DNA from: Chitinophaga costaii
GTDB lineage: Bacteria; Bacteroidota; Bacteroidia; Chitinophagales; Chitinophagaceae
Length of the DNA stretch: 64,000 nucleotides
Direction of reading: 5' to 3'
Assembly: GCF_900094705.1 (NCBI RefSeq)
Contig: NZ_FMAR01000005.1
Location: 62,001-126,000, forward strand
Made by a program: the position numbers and the translations under genes
The notes under the pieces: model-generated
Databases searched by the model: none
What the model saw: the letters and a program-made list of their open reading frames with translations, nothing else
Told to the model about the DNA's origin: nothing
Shown: piece by piece, positions 1 through 8,745 of the stretch
Layout: each line of letters begins with the position of its first letter
How positions within the stretch are numbered: the first letter of the stretch is position 1

Positions 1-358
1 AGAACTGCTGCACGGGTACGCCTAAACGCTGTTTTACAAACTCGGCGGCCGTTAATGCGCCGGTACGTTTCCAGCGGGGGGCCAGCAGCAACCCGGTAAT
101 AAGGCCGCCCAGGCACATGGTCCATTGGATGGTAACCGCTACCCAGCCATATTTGTAGGCCACAGACCCCCAGGCCACGAAAGTGCCGGCAGAGAAAAAG
201 CTCATGAACAAAGAGAGTCCGCCAATAAACCAGGGCACAGCCTCTCCGCCCGCAAAGAAAGATTTCATATTGCGCCCAGTGCGTACAAAGAGCATCCCGA
301 TCAGCAGCACAAATGCGGAGAAAATAAATATTACGGTTGTATCGATCGTTGAAGTCAT
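1..358 (-). CDS. Sodium/solute symporter (SSS family), N-terminal part only
   Basis: The reading frame opens with ATG at 358 and runs without a stop to the window edge, giving the first 119 residues; the C-terminal part lies outside. Visible are a hydrophobic helix at about residues 8-25, then a motif of the type FFAGGxxxPWFIGGLSLFMS at about residues 35-55, and a third helix ending in a Trp/Lys-rich loop. This pattern (AGR/AGG plus 'P-W-x-x-G-x-S') is typical of the N-terminus of SSS transporters, inner-membrane Na+/sugar or Na+/solute importers. It lies 51 bp downstream of the 871-residue enzyme gene on the same strand, so it probably imports the sugars released by this locus. The substrate cannot be read from this fragment. 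Confidence 0.8.
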   Translation of the reverse strand, partial: MTSTIDTTVIFIFSAFVLLIGMLFVRTGRNMKSFFAGGEAVPWFIGGLSLFMSFFSAGTFVAWGSVAYKYGWVAVTIQWTMCLGGLITGLLLAPRWKRTGALTAAEFVKQRLGVPVQQF

Positions 359-409
359 GAATGGAAGCGCTTGCCCTTTAGCATTGATTAAAAAAAATAA
401 ACATGCAGG

Positions 410-3025
410 TTAGAAACTGATCACGATTATCCGCAAGCCGGTGGCGGGCAGTGGAATGGTCCAGGTGCCTTTATCTGCCAGCGTTTGCAAAGTTTTCCCA
501 TTTTCGTCCAGCAGTTGTACGGAGTTAACGCTGCTTTGCTGGCCGGGCAGCACCCGGTGTGCCTGTAGCGTAACCCCTGCCTGCAAGGCGTGGGTGGCAT
601 CGTTGAGCAGCATCACGTATAGTTTTTTATGCACCCCATCCCAGGCGCTCATGTAATCTACCTGCGGATGATTTACCACCAGCATACCATCTGTTATATG
701 CAGGGCAGCAGTATGTCCGAAAATATGACCCGGCGCAAAGCCATAACTCAGGTGAGGCCCTACTTTGGGGGTAATGAAACCACTGGGAAAAGTAATGCCG
801 CCGTGGCTGCGTAGCGTTATTTCTGCGAGCAGGTAATCGGTAATCCACCCTATCTGCCACCAGGCATGATGCGGGTAGGGACCCGCACCGTGATCCATGG
901 TGCGCCAGTAGTAAGAAGCTACCTGCGTGGGCTGGTCAACAAATGCATCGCGGCCCCAGGCCGCTGCCCTGGCCATATCCAGGAAAATACGATCGTGGGT
1001 GAGGGCATACATCCTGACAAACATACCGGCATGGCTAGCCAGCAAAATAGGTCCATTCCCATTGGCAGATCCAATGGTTCCTCCATGTTCAAAACTAAGG
1101 CCGGCCTGGCTGATCTCCCAGTCTTGCCGGGGATGTCCGTTCACCGACTTCATGTCGCGGGAAGGAATGGGCTGGGTGTAAATGGAGGCCGTGTATAACC
1201 GGGCGGTGGCAATGGCCGCATCCTGGTATTTTTTTTCCCGGGTAAGGGTGTAGAGGTCTAGCAACGCCTGCGCACTTTGGCCGGTGGCAAAGTCTGGCGC
1301 AAAACGTGTATCACCGCACACGCCCAGGAAACTGGCCTGCTCCACCGCATGGGTGATGAACCAATCGGCCCCTTTGCAGGCGGCTTTTAAATATTTTTCA
1401 TCTTTTAAAATACGGTAAGCTACCATCAGTCCGTAAAAGGTAGGACGTAGGTCTGCCAGGTCGGTAAATTCCGGCTGCGTGCTGCTGTGATCATAAGCTA
1501 CCTGCCAATGCCCATCGGGATATTGCCAGGATAATAATTTGTCGGCCCCCAGGCGCAATCTATCTTTCAGGGTTTCATTACCTGGTTCAAACAGCAGGAT
1601 ATTGCCCATGTCCAGCAGGGTGTAATAAGTAAGGCCAATCGGCTCTACATAAGGCCCCCACTCTTCCGTGAATTGTTTAGACTTCCACAGGAAATACTGC
1701 CCGGTGGCAGCACCTTGGAAAAAGCCGGGTGCTTGCTGCTGCTGTACCAATTTAAAGTTCAGTGCATACGGCAGTCGCTGGTGGGCCAACGCGGTATCTT
1801 CCGTCATATGGGCCAGCATCCACATGGCACCGTAGTCGGCGTTTTTCATGGCGTCTTTGTCGGAGCCTACTACGCCGCCCATGTAAGATTGTGCACCAAT
1901 GGTAAGCCCGTTATATTGCTCCAGCCTCCATAAGGAAGTGCTGTCGTTGTCTACATAATGCAGCATGGCCATCATACGGTCGGAGAGCGAATGTTTGGTT
2001 TGTTTCAAGTCCAGGAATGCGGAGAAACGGTACACGTCGTTGATGGCGTGTTTGTACACGGTATACCAATTGGCCGCCTGCAGGGTATAACGAAATGTAA
2101 ACGTACGCTGCTCCCCTTCCTTCAGGTAAGATCCTTCCTGCCCCAGCACGGGATGGTACAGGGTAGGTGTGAGTGCGCCGGCGCGGTTCATGAGCGACAG
2201 GCCCAGCTTCCATTGGGAGTGGGTGATCTGGTCCTGCTCCCAGGGATCGCGTCCCGTGCCGGGGGCGGGTATTACTGCAAGGGTAATGCCGGCGCGGTTA
2301 CGGATGAGGGGCGACAAAGTACTGGCTGTACGTTCCCGCACGATCACCGGCTTATCGGGAATACCCTGGCCATAGGCATAGCCCAGCACCAGGTCGTGCT
2401 GCATATGATGGCCCATGAAGATGCCGGGAATCATGCCCCAGTCCAGCGCCGCTTCCGGGGTCGTCATCAACGTGGGGGAAGCCAGGGAATAATAACCGGC
2501 TTGTTGGGCCGTGAGTACCATGGTTACCTCAATATCGTTGGCATATACCGGGTCTATCCGCCAGGTAGCCTGCACCGTAGCAGCGGAAGTTTGCCCGCTG
2601 AATACGATGGCGCTATCACTGCGTTGCTGTGCTGTACCGGGAAAAAATGACAGGGCCGTGCCGGCAGTATTCATCGGCACCGGGCGCAGGTTATCGCGCC
2701 AGGATGCTGTGAGATAGTGATAAATAGCGCCGGGAAAATCACGTTCCCGAGCGCCCAGTTTATCCTGCCAGGAGGCGGTGTCTGGCGCGGTAGCGGAATA
2801 TAAGATCGTGTATGCGCCGGAGAGGTGTTGCAATGGCAGCCCATTTCCTACGCTGCCGCTGGCCAGGTGGTAACCATCTGCACCGCGCCGCCATTGCAGG
2901 TTGATGGCGCTGCTATGCAACCCTACTACCTCCTGGGCTTGCAGCCGGGGTGCGCAGGTGAGAAGTAGCCATATGCCTGCTACAAAGTATTTTATCCGTT
3001 TATTTTGCTTTGCCATGCGTTGCAT
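410..3025 (-). CDS. Secreted six-hairpin (alpha/alpha barrel) type enzyme of unclear specificity
   Basis: 871 codons from the first ATG; the second ATG (3016) is equally possible, and both overlap the end of the preceding esterase gene (stop at 3000) by 17-26 bp, so translation is probably coupled. Residues 1-30 form a signal peptide ending LQAQ. Residues about 35-330 look like a beta-rich domain, followed by a long helical stretch with repeated aromatic/His motifs (for example GPYVEPIGLTYYTLLDMGN and FEHGGTIGSANGNGP, then DHGAGPYPHHAWWQ) as in (alpha/alpha)6-barrel glycosidases and lyases, and a short beta C-terminal domain. I recognise no exact CAZy family. Related proteins are sometimes named glycerophosphoryl diester phosphodiesterase, which nothing in this sequence supports. 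Its place in the SusCD operon suggests it acts on an oligosaccharide in the periplasm. Confidence 0.65.
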   Translation of the reverse strand: MQRMAKQNKRIKYFVAGIWLLLTCAPRLQAQEVVGLHSSAINLQWRRGADGYHLASGSVGNGLPLQHLSGAYTILYSATAPDTASWQDKLGARERDFPGAIYHYLTASWRDNLRPVPMNTAGTALSFFPGTAQQRSDSAIVFSGQTSAATVQATWRIDPVYANDIEVTMVLTAQQAGYYSLASPTLMTTPEAALDWGMIPGIFMGHHMQHDLVLGYAYGQGIPDKPVIVRERTASTLSPLIRNRAGITLAVIPAPGTGRDPWEQDQITHSQWKLGLSLMNRAGALTPTLYHPVLGQEGSYLKEGEQRTFTFRYTLQAANWYTVYKHAINDVYRFSAFLDLKQTKHSLSDRMMAMLHYVDNDSTSLWRLEQYNGLTIGAQSYMGGVVGSDKDAMKNADYGAMWMLAHMTEDTALAHQRLPYALNFKLVQQQQAPGFFQGAATGQYFLWKSKQFTEEWGPYVEPIGLTYYTLLDMGNILLFEPGNETLKDRLRLGADKLLSWQYPDGHWQVAYDHSSTQPEFTDLADLRPTFYGLMVAYRILKDEKYLKAACKGADWFITHAVEQASFLGVCGDTRFAPDFATGQSAQALLDLYTLTREKKYQDAAIATARLYTASIYTQPIPSRDMKSVNGHPRQDWEISQAGLSFEHGGTIGSANGNGPILLASHAGMFVRMYALTHDRIFLDMARAAAWGRDAFVDQPTQVASYYWRTMDHGAGPYPHHAWWQIGWITDYLLAEITLRSHGGITFPSGFITPKVGPHLSYGFAPGHIFGHTAALHITDGMLVVNHPQVDYMSAWDGVHKKLYVMLLNDATHALQAGVTLQAHRVLPGQQSSVNSVQLLDENGKTLQTLADKGTWTIPLPATGLRIIVISF

Positions 3026-3830
3026 TTTGCGGCGTGGCCGTCAGTTGCAGGATATTCCTGGCCACCGCGGCGCCTAAAGTATTAAGGCCTGTTTGATTAT
3101 AATGTATTTCATCTGTCATCCACTTTTTATCCAGGAAAGTGCCTGCATCTTCAAACACTATCTTCGTGTATGGGTCTGCGTTAGCCACTTCACTTTGTAT
3201 GCGCTGCACCTCGTGGAAACCTGCCTGGGAATGGTTTGCGTAATAGCCTGTTTTCACGATGTAAAAAGGCAGTTGCGCACCGAGGGCTTCCCGGAAACGG
3301 TGTACCACCTGCTGGAGCGCCGCTTTATATTCAGCGGTGGTTAAATGTCCATCGTTGATAGCATTGGCATCCCGCTCGCCCTGCACCCAGATGATGCATT
3401 TGAGGGGAAGGCCGGTGGCGCGCATGGCGGCTTTGGTTTTGGCCACGGCAGCGGCAAAGAGGGTACCACTGTTGTCCCAGGTATCCATAGCGCCCAGCCG
3501 GGCCTTTTCATGACAGGAGCTGCCGCCCCGGGAGGTGGGTACGATGATTACGGTATCGCCGGTCTGCGCGTGCCAGGCCTGTGCAAAAGCAGGCCAGGCA
3601 CTGCCGGAAGCCGCTGCTTCGAAATGATCGACCTGCTCTCCTACCGGATCTTTTAAAGGTACCAGCGTGCCGGTAGACCCGCGGTATTCAAAGGCAGCCG
3701 GCCCGGCAGCTACCGACTGTGTTTTATCGCCATGCCCGGTGCAGTTGCTTTGCCCTGCTACCAGTATCAGTTGCCGCTGTGGCGGCAGGGATGGCAGGAA
3801 TAATGACAGCAGTAATAAAAAAGAAGCCAT
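3000..3830 (-). CDS. SASA-type carbohydrate (sialate/xylan O-acetyl) esterase
   Basis: 276 residues with a short N-terminal signal-like hydrophobic segment (MASFLLLLSLFLPSLP). The block LILVAGQSN at about residues 21-30 is the GQSN nucleophile motif of the SASA/DUF303 family (SGNH-like fold, related to CE6 acetylxylan esterases), WVQGERDA at about 148-155 is the central 'QGE' block, and DEIHYNQTGL near residues 240-249 supplies the C-terminal Asp and His. The family removes O-acetyl groups from polysaccharides. It lies 57 bp after susD on the same strand. Acetyl removal would fit pectin, whose galacturonate is often acetylated; that substrate is inference. Confidence 0.85.
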   Translation of the reverse strand: MASFLLLLSLFLPSLPPQRQLILVAGQSNCTGHGDKTQSVAAGPAAFEYRGSTGTLVPLKDPVGEQVDHFEAAASGSAWPAFAQAWHAQTGDTVIIVPTSRGGSSCHEKARLGAMDTWDNSGTLFAAAVAKTKAAMRATGLPLKCIIWVQGERDANAINDGHLTTAEYKAALQQVVHRFREALGAQLPFYIVKTGYYANHSQAGFHEVQRIQSEVANADPYTKIVFEDAGTFLDKKWMTDEIHYNQTGLNTLGAAVARNILQLTATPQNATHGKAK

Positions 3831-3887
3831 GTTTATCGTTTAACGTGTAGCCGTAGCAGTTATAACCATTTTAATGCGCTGATTATT

Positions 3888-5381
3888 TTATTTCCACGGA
3901 TCGTTTTGTACCAGTTTTGCATTGGCATTGATCTCCTGCTGCGGAATGGGAAAGTACTGGTGTTTGGCCTGCGGCGCACGGGCGGGGAATACATCGTTTA
4001 CCGCATGTGGAATTACTTGCAGGAAAGTATTGGTGCGGGTAAGATCATACCAACGGTCTGCTTCGGCAAACAGTTCCCAGCTACGTTCCTGTAGTATGGC
4101 GGCGATCAACGCATCGGCAGATAAACCCGCGGGCAGATCGTCCAGGTGGGCGCGGTGCCTTACCAGGTTAATATAGCCATAGGCCGTACTGGTGGCACCA
4201 TGCAGCCTGGCCTCCGCTTCTGCTGCAATGAGGTACACATCTGCCAGGCGCAGGATGGGAATGTTGGTGCTATGGCTTCCCCCGATGGAATTGGGGTCCA
4301 TGTATTTTTTCACCAGCACACCATGCTTGGTAATGGGTGTAATGCTGGCCTGGTGTACCACTGCGCCCTGGCGGTTAATGTAAAACGTATCGAGCAGCAA
4401 ACGCCGGGCGTCCTTTGGATCGAACGAATCGAAGAATGATTGATAAGCGAAGGCAGAGCCATAAGAAGAGGAGCCATAAGCTGGCGCATCACTATTGGCC
4501 GGGCCGTACAGGCTCATAATCTGGCTGCTGCGGGCGGGCGAGGCCGATTCTGCTTCGAAGGCCCACATATTTTCCTGGCGGGCTGCGTCTTCCTTAGCCG
4601 GGTCATACACATCGCGTACATCTGTCATCAATTCATACCGGTTGCTATTAATTACCTGCTGTGCCATTTGCAAGGCGGTGGCCCAATCTTCATTAAACAG
4701 GGCCGCCTTGGCATACAGGGCCTGTGCTACCTGTTTGGAAGGCCTTCCTTTTACCCCACCGGCGGTATAGTCTGGCAGGAACATGATGGCAGAATCCAGA
4801 TCCTTGTAAATACGCACATACACGTCCTTTGCATCGCTCTTGGCTACGTAAGCATCTGCCAGCGATTGGCTGGGCTGGGTTCTTACTACCACGTTGCCAA
4901 AGTTTTTGGTGAGCATCCAGTGAAAGAAGGCGCGCAGGTACAGGGCTTCTGCCACAATCTGGGCGCGGCGCACGGTGTCCATGTTCGTAGCCGGTACTTT
5001 GGTAATTACCCAGTTGGCATTTTCTATACCCTTGTAACAATTGGTCCAGGTATCTATGGGCGACTCATTAGTACGGCCATAACTTACCACCGTGGTATAG
5101 GCTGGGTCATAACTGTATAGCGGGTAGGTATCGCGGCCCACTACCGGGCGGGGATATACCTGGTCTGCGCTGAAATCGGCAATCAGCACCGCAGAAGGAC
5201 CTCCATACAGGTCTGCCACCGATGCATAGGCGGCGGTGAGTGCGGCTTCCGCATCCTGAGAGGTTTTGTAAAACGTATTCGTATAAATGGACGAATAAGG
5301 TGTTTCATTTAGTTTACAAGCGCCCAATCCCACTGCCAGCAGGCAAAGTAAGGCACTGTATATCCATATTTTCCGTTGCAT
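3888..5381 (-). CDS. SusD/RagB family outer-membrane glycan-binding lipoprotein
   Basis: 497 residues. The N-terminus has a lipoprotein signal with lipobox LGAC (Cys about 22), then the typical SusD start 'KLNETPYSSIYTNTFYKTSQDAEAALTAAYA'-like region (about 23-55), TPR-like helices in the middle and the C-terminal SusD block with 'RLADVYLIAAEAEARL' (about 375-390) and 'QERSWELFAEADRWYDL' (about 430-446). SusD proteins sit on the cell surface as the lid of the SusC channel and capture oligosaccharides. The gene follows susC by 47 bp on the same strand, the standard SusC-SusD order. Confidence 0.96.
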   Translation of the reverse strand: MQRKIWIYSALLCLLAVGLGACKLNETPYSSIYTNTFYKTSQDAEAALTAAYASVADLYGGPSAVLIADFSADQVYPRPVVGRDTYPLYSYDPAYTTVVSYGRTNESPIDTWTNCYKGIENANWVITKVPATNMDTVRRAQIVAEALYLRAFFHWMLTKNFGNVVVRTQPSQSLADAYVAKSDAKDVYVRIYKDLDSAIMFLPDYTAGGVKGRPSKQVAQALYAKAALFNEDWATALQMAQQVINSNRYELMTDVRDVYDPAKEDAARQENMWAFEAESASPARSSQIMSLYGPANSDAPAYGSSSYGSAFAYQSFFDSFDPKDARRLLLDTFYINRQGAVVHQASITPITKHGVLVKKYMDPNSIGGSHSTNIPILRLADVYLIAAEAEARLHGATSTAYGYINLVRHRAHLDDLPAGLSADALIAAILQERSWELFAEADRWYDLTRTNTFLQVIPHAVNDVFPARAPQAKHQYFPIPQQEINANAKLVQNDPWK

Positions 5382-5428
5382 ATTGTAAAGCTTTTATTGT
5401 TCCTGCCTTCCGGCAGCCCCATATTTTT

Positions 5429-8400
5429 TTAGAAAGAAACCTGTACTCCCAGGAGGTAAGACCTTGCCAGCGGATACACCAGGTTATCCACCCCGATCAG
5501 GGTATTGGAATTGCCGAACGTATTCACTTCAGGATCAAAGCCGCTGTATTTGGTAATGGTAAACAGGTTATTCACACTGGCATATATCCTGGCGGAGGAT
5601 ACCACCTTTTTGAAAGGCACGTGGTAACCCAGCGTAATGTTCTTGCACCGCAGGTAAGAACCATTCTCCAGGAAACGGTCGGTAAGTGGTATACGGCCAC
5701 CCTGGAAGCCGCTCACGTATTCATTACTAGGGTTGGTAGGCGACCAGCGGTTTGCCAGCGCAGCATACATATTACGGTTGCCCAGCGGATTTTCAAACGT
5801 GTAGCGGATCAGGTTATATACCTTGTTGCCCTGCACGCCGGAAAAGAAGGCGCTCAGGTCAAATCCCTTGAAGCTTAAGTTGGTGGAAAAGCCGTAGATA
5901 AAAGAAGGATTGGCATTGCCAATCACCTTTTGGTCGTCTGCAGTGATCTGACCATCGGTATTTACATCTTTCACCTTCACGCCCCCAATGCGGCTGCCAG
6001 AGCCAGGCAGCACCGAATCGCCGGTTTGGTAAATACCGTTGAACAGGTAGGTCTTAAACAGGCCCAGGGGCTGGCCTACCTGTAGTACGCTGTAGTTGCT
6101 CACGGTATATTCCTGTAAGCCGCCGGTAAGGCTTAAGAGCTTGTTGCGGTTGATAGTGATATTGGCCGCTACATTCCATTTAAATGCGCCATTGAAGATT
6201 ACCGCATCTACCGCCATTTCCACGCCCCTGTTTTGCAGGCTGGCAAAGTTGCCGGTAATGCTGCCATAACCGGAAGACAGTGGCAGTTGTTGCACAAACA
6301 ACAGGTCTTTTGTTTTCTTGTTATACACATCGGCGGTAAAGTTCAGGCGGGAATTCCACAGGCTCAGGTCTATACCGATATCTGCCTGCAATGATTTTTC
6401 CCAGCGTAGGTCTGCATTTGGAATGCCCGTGGGCGCAATGCCACTGGCAGCAGCATGGTTGAAGTAATAGGTGTTAGTAGCGCTTACCGTGGCCAGTGAT
6501 TGATAAGGGCCAATAGCACCGGCATTGCCGGTAAGGCCATAACTGCCTCTCAATTTCAGGTTGTCGATCACGCGCACGTCTTTCATAAACGGCTCTTCTG
6601 AAATACGCCAACCCACAGCGGCGGCGGGAAAGAAGCCGTACTTATTATTTTCCCCAAACTTAGTAGCGCCGTCTGCGCGGGCAATCAGGTCTACCAGGTA
6701 ACGGTTTTTGAAAGCGTAGTTGATACGGCCCATGTAAGAATCTAACCGGTCTTTGCTGCGGGCGCTGCTCACAGTACGGTTCACCGCCAGTTGCACGGCT
6801 TCGTTTTTCGTGGCATCGTTGGGAAAGTTAGACGCATTAATGGTATTGTTGTTGGTATTGTTAGACTGGGTGGCAAATACGCCGGTAAATTTCAGGGAAT
6901 GGCTTGTCTTGATTTTTGTTTCGTAGGTAAAAATGCTTTCATGTAGTAGCACCACGTTGTTTACATTCGTTTTGGCCGCCGTACCACCGCCCCCCGCCAG
7001 ATCAGCGGAGTTCATGATACTGCGGGGAGAATAATAATCATGCAGGGTGCTGGAAATCACAGGGTCAAAATTAGCCCGGTAAGTGAAGCCTTTGAAGGGC
7101 GTTATTTCTGCGTAAATATTGGCCAGTGTCTGGCTCGTTTTATCCTGGTTCAGTATCTGTGCAAGGCCCAGCGGGTTTACTACCTCGCGGTAGCGGCCAT
7201 CCATCTGGTCGCCGAAAGGCCATTCTGTGCCATCGGGTTTATAGGGCTGCAAGGTAGGCGGTGCGCCCAGTGCAGCGCCCAGGATGCTGGTAGTTACTGC
7301 CGGCGCATCCAGGCTGGAAGAACCGGTAGGAATGCTATTGTTTACATTGTAAGAAGTATAGAGGCTGGTACCAACCTTCAAAAGCTTGCTTAACCGGTGG
7401 TCCAGGTTGAGGCGGAAAGCATAGCGGGTAAAATTGGAATTGATAATAACCCCTTCCTGTTTGAAGTAGTTGCCCGACATGGCAAACTGTGTTTTGTCGC
7501 TGCCACCGGATACCGCGATCTGGTGGTTCTGGATGGGGGCCGTACGCAGTATTTGATCCTGCCAGTCGATGCCCTTGCCCAGCGAAGCGGGATCATCATA
7601 CACATTGGTATGATAGATATCGTTTTCCAATTGTGCAAACTGGGAAGCATCCATCATATGCATGCGTTTCGTGGTTTCCTGCTCTCCGTAATAACCATTG
7701 TAGGTTACCACCGACTTGCCCAACTGGCCGCGACGAGTAGTAATAAGTACCACACCGTTTGCACCACGTGCGCCATAAATAGCCGTAGCAGAAGCATCTT
7801 TCAATACAGCTACCGATTCTATATCATCGGGATTAACCATAGACAGCGGGCTTATTTGTGTAACGCCGCCCGCACCATCGCTGGTAAGGGGTGTGTTGGA
7901 CAATTGTACCCCATCTACTACATACAAGGGTTCTGAAGTACCATTGATAGAGTTTACACCGCGAATGCGCATGCTGATGCTGCCCCCTGGTGCAGCAGAA
8001 TTCTGGGTAACCTGTACGCCAGGTACGCGGCCCTGAATACCCTGCACCACGTTGGAAACGGGCGTCTGGCGGATATCGGCAGACTTGACCGACGATATGG
8101 CGCCGGCTACGTCGCCTTTGCGCTGGGTACCATACCCTACTACCACTACTTCTCCCAGCGCCTTCGGATCTACTTCCAGCGATACGGCCACTGTTTGCTG
8201 ATTGGTAATGGTGAGTTCTTTGGTAAGATAACCGGTGAAAGAAAAGGAAAGCACAGGATGCGCCTGTGTGGTAGTAAGGGTAAAAGCGCCATCCACATTG
8301 GTAACGGTACCCTCGGATGCATGTAACACCCGCACGGAAACACCTACCAGTGGAAGACTGTTGTCGGCAGCCAATACTTTACCCTTAATAAGGTGGGACT

Positions 8401-8482
8401 GGGAAAAAGCCCGGAATGGAAATAGGAGAATTGGGAATATTCCCAATAGTAGCCACCGGAATGCCGGTAAACGTGTATGCAT
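5429..8482 (-). CDS. SusC/RagA family TonB-linked outer-membrane transporter
   Basis: The frame is open from 8581, but the ATG at 8482 is preferred: it begins a clean signal peptide (MHTRLPAFRWLLLG... ending FSQ, about 28 residues), while the upstream 33 residues look like read-through. The product is about 1017 residues. Domains: CarboxypepD_reg-like (about 30-110, no STN secretin domain), TonB plug with the SusC signature 'SNVVQGIQGRVPGVQV' and 'LYVVDGVQLS' (about 115-235), then a beta-barrel ending in the usual aromatic terminus (VQVSF). It imports glycan fragments through the outer membrane using TonB energy. Without STN there is no sign of anti-sigma-factor control; regulation is more likely by the divergent LacI protein, since one operator-like palindrome lies inside codons 12-18. 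Confidence 0.96.
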   Translation of the reverse strand: MHTRLPAFRWLLLGIFPILLFPFRAFSQSHLIKGKVLAADNSLPLVGVSVRVLHASEGTVTNVDGAFTLTTTQAHPVLSFSFTGYLTKELTITNQQTVAVSLEVDPKALGEVVVVGYGTQRKGDVAGAISSVKSADIRQTPVSNVVQGIQGRVPGVQVTQNSAAPGGSISMRIRGVNSINGTSEPLYVVDGVQLSNTPLTSDGAGGVTQISPLSMVNPDDIESVAVLKDASATAIYGARGANGVVLITTRRGQLGKSVVTYNGYYGEQETTKRMHMMDASQFAQLENDIYHTNVYDDPASLGKGIDWQDQILRTAPIQNHQIAVSGGSDKTQFAMSGNYFKQEGVIINSNFTRYAFRLNLDHRLSKLLKVGTSLYTSYNVNNSIPTGSSSLDAPAVTTSILGAALGAPPTLQPYKPDGTEWPFGDQMDGRYREVVNPLGLAQILNQDKTSQTLANIYAEITPFKGFTYRANFDPVISSTLHDYYSPRSIMNSADLAGGGGTAAKTNVNNVVLLHESIFTYETKIKTSHSLKFTGVFATQSNNTNNNTINASNFPNDATKNEAVQLAVNRTVSSARSKDRLDSYMGRINYAFKNRYLVDLIARADGATKFGENNKYGFFPAAAVGWRISEEPFMKDVRVIDNLKLRGSYGLTGNAGAIGPYQSLATVSATNTYYFNHAAASGIAPTGIPNADLRWEKSLQADIGIDLSLWNSRLNFTADVYNKKTKDLLFVQQLPLSSGYGSITGNFASLQNRGVEMAVDAVIFNGAFKWNVAANITINRNKLLSLTGGLQEYTVSNYSVLQVGQPLGLFKTYLFNGIYQTGDSVLPGSGSRIGGVKVKDVNTDGQITADDQKVIGNANPSFIYGFSTNLSFKGFDLSAFFSGVQGNKVYNLIRYTFENPLGNRNMYAALANRWSPTNPSNEYVSGFQGGRIPLTDRFLENGSYLRCKNITLGYHVPFKKVVSSARIYASVNNLFTITKYSGFDPEVNTFGNSNTLIGVDNLVYPLARSYLLGVQVSF
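8431..8446. promoter_or_regulatory. Operator-like perfect palindrome inside susC (site 1)
   Basis: TTGGGAATATTCCCAA is a perfect 16-bp palindrome. It lies within the signal-peptide codons of susC, about 36 bp inside the gene. Its half-site TTGGGAA matches the two sites in the susC/lacI intergenic region; its centre (8438.5) is exactly 200 bp from site 2. It is probably a downstream LacI-family operator for roadblock or looping repression. Confidence 0.7.
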
Positions 8483-8604
8483 AGACGTGGAATTTGTGAC
8501 CTCCCTACTGACGGCCTGAAAAATAAGGCTGTTGCGGAAAAGCGGTATAGTATAACATGGAATTAAACTTATCGGCCTCAATTTTAGGAAACAAATTCAC
8601 ATCA

Positions 8605-8612
8605 CAAAGTAT
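8605..8612 (-). promoter_or_regulatory. Putative -7 box of the susC promoter
   Basis: On the minus strand the sequence ATACTTTG resembles the Bacteroidota -7 consensus TAnnTTTG but is not a perfect match. Operator-like site 2 lies about 20 bp upstream, where the -33 element should be, so a bound repressor would block the promoter. The 5' leader would be about 120 bases. Confidence 0.4.
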
Positions 8613-8631
8613 TTTAGATTAAAATTTATTT

Positions 8632-8645
8632 TGGGAACGATCCCA
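8632..8645. promoter_or_regulatory. Operator-like palindrome in susC/lacI gap (site 2)
   Basis: TGGGAACGATCCCA is an imperfect palindrome (arms GGGAA and ATCCC with central CG). Its centre is 20 bp from site 3 and 200 bp from site 1, about 2 and 19 helical turns, so all three sites face the same side of the DNA. Confidence 0.65.
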
Positions 8646-8650
8646 TTTTT

Positions 8651-8679
8651 TTGGGAATGTTCCCAATTGCTTATATTTG
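8651..8679 (+). promoter_or_regulatory. lacI-type gene promoter with embedded operator (site 3)
   Basis: The -33 element TTG (8651-8653) and -7 box TATATTTG (8672-8679) are separated by 18 bp, a normal Bacteroidota promoter. The palindrome TTGGGAATGTTCCCAA (8651-8666, arms TTGGGAA/TTCCCAA) overlaps the -33 element and the spacer, so the regulator very likely represses its own gene. Confidence 0.7.
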
Positions 8680-8745
8680 GAAAATAGCCTTCCTGCCTGC
8701 GAAAAAAAACGGTTCCGGCGGGTGTACGTATTATACCCCCTCATC

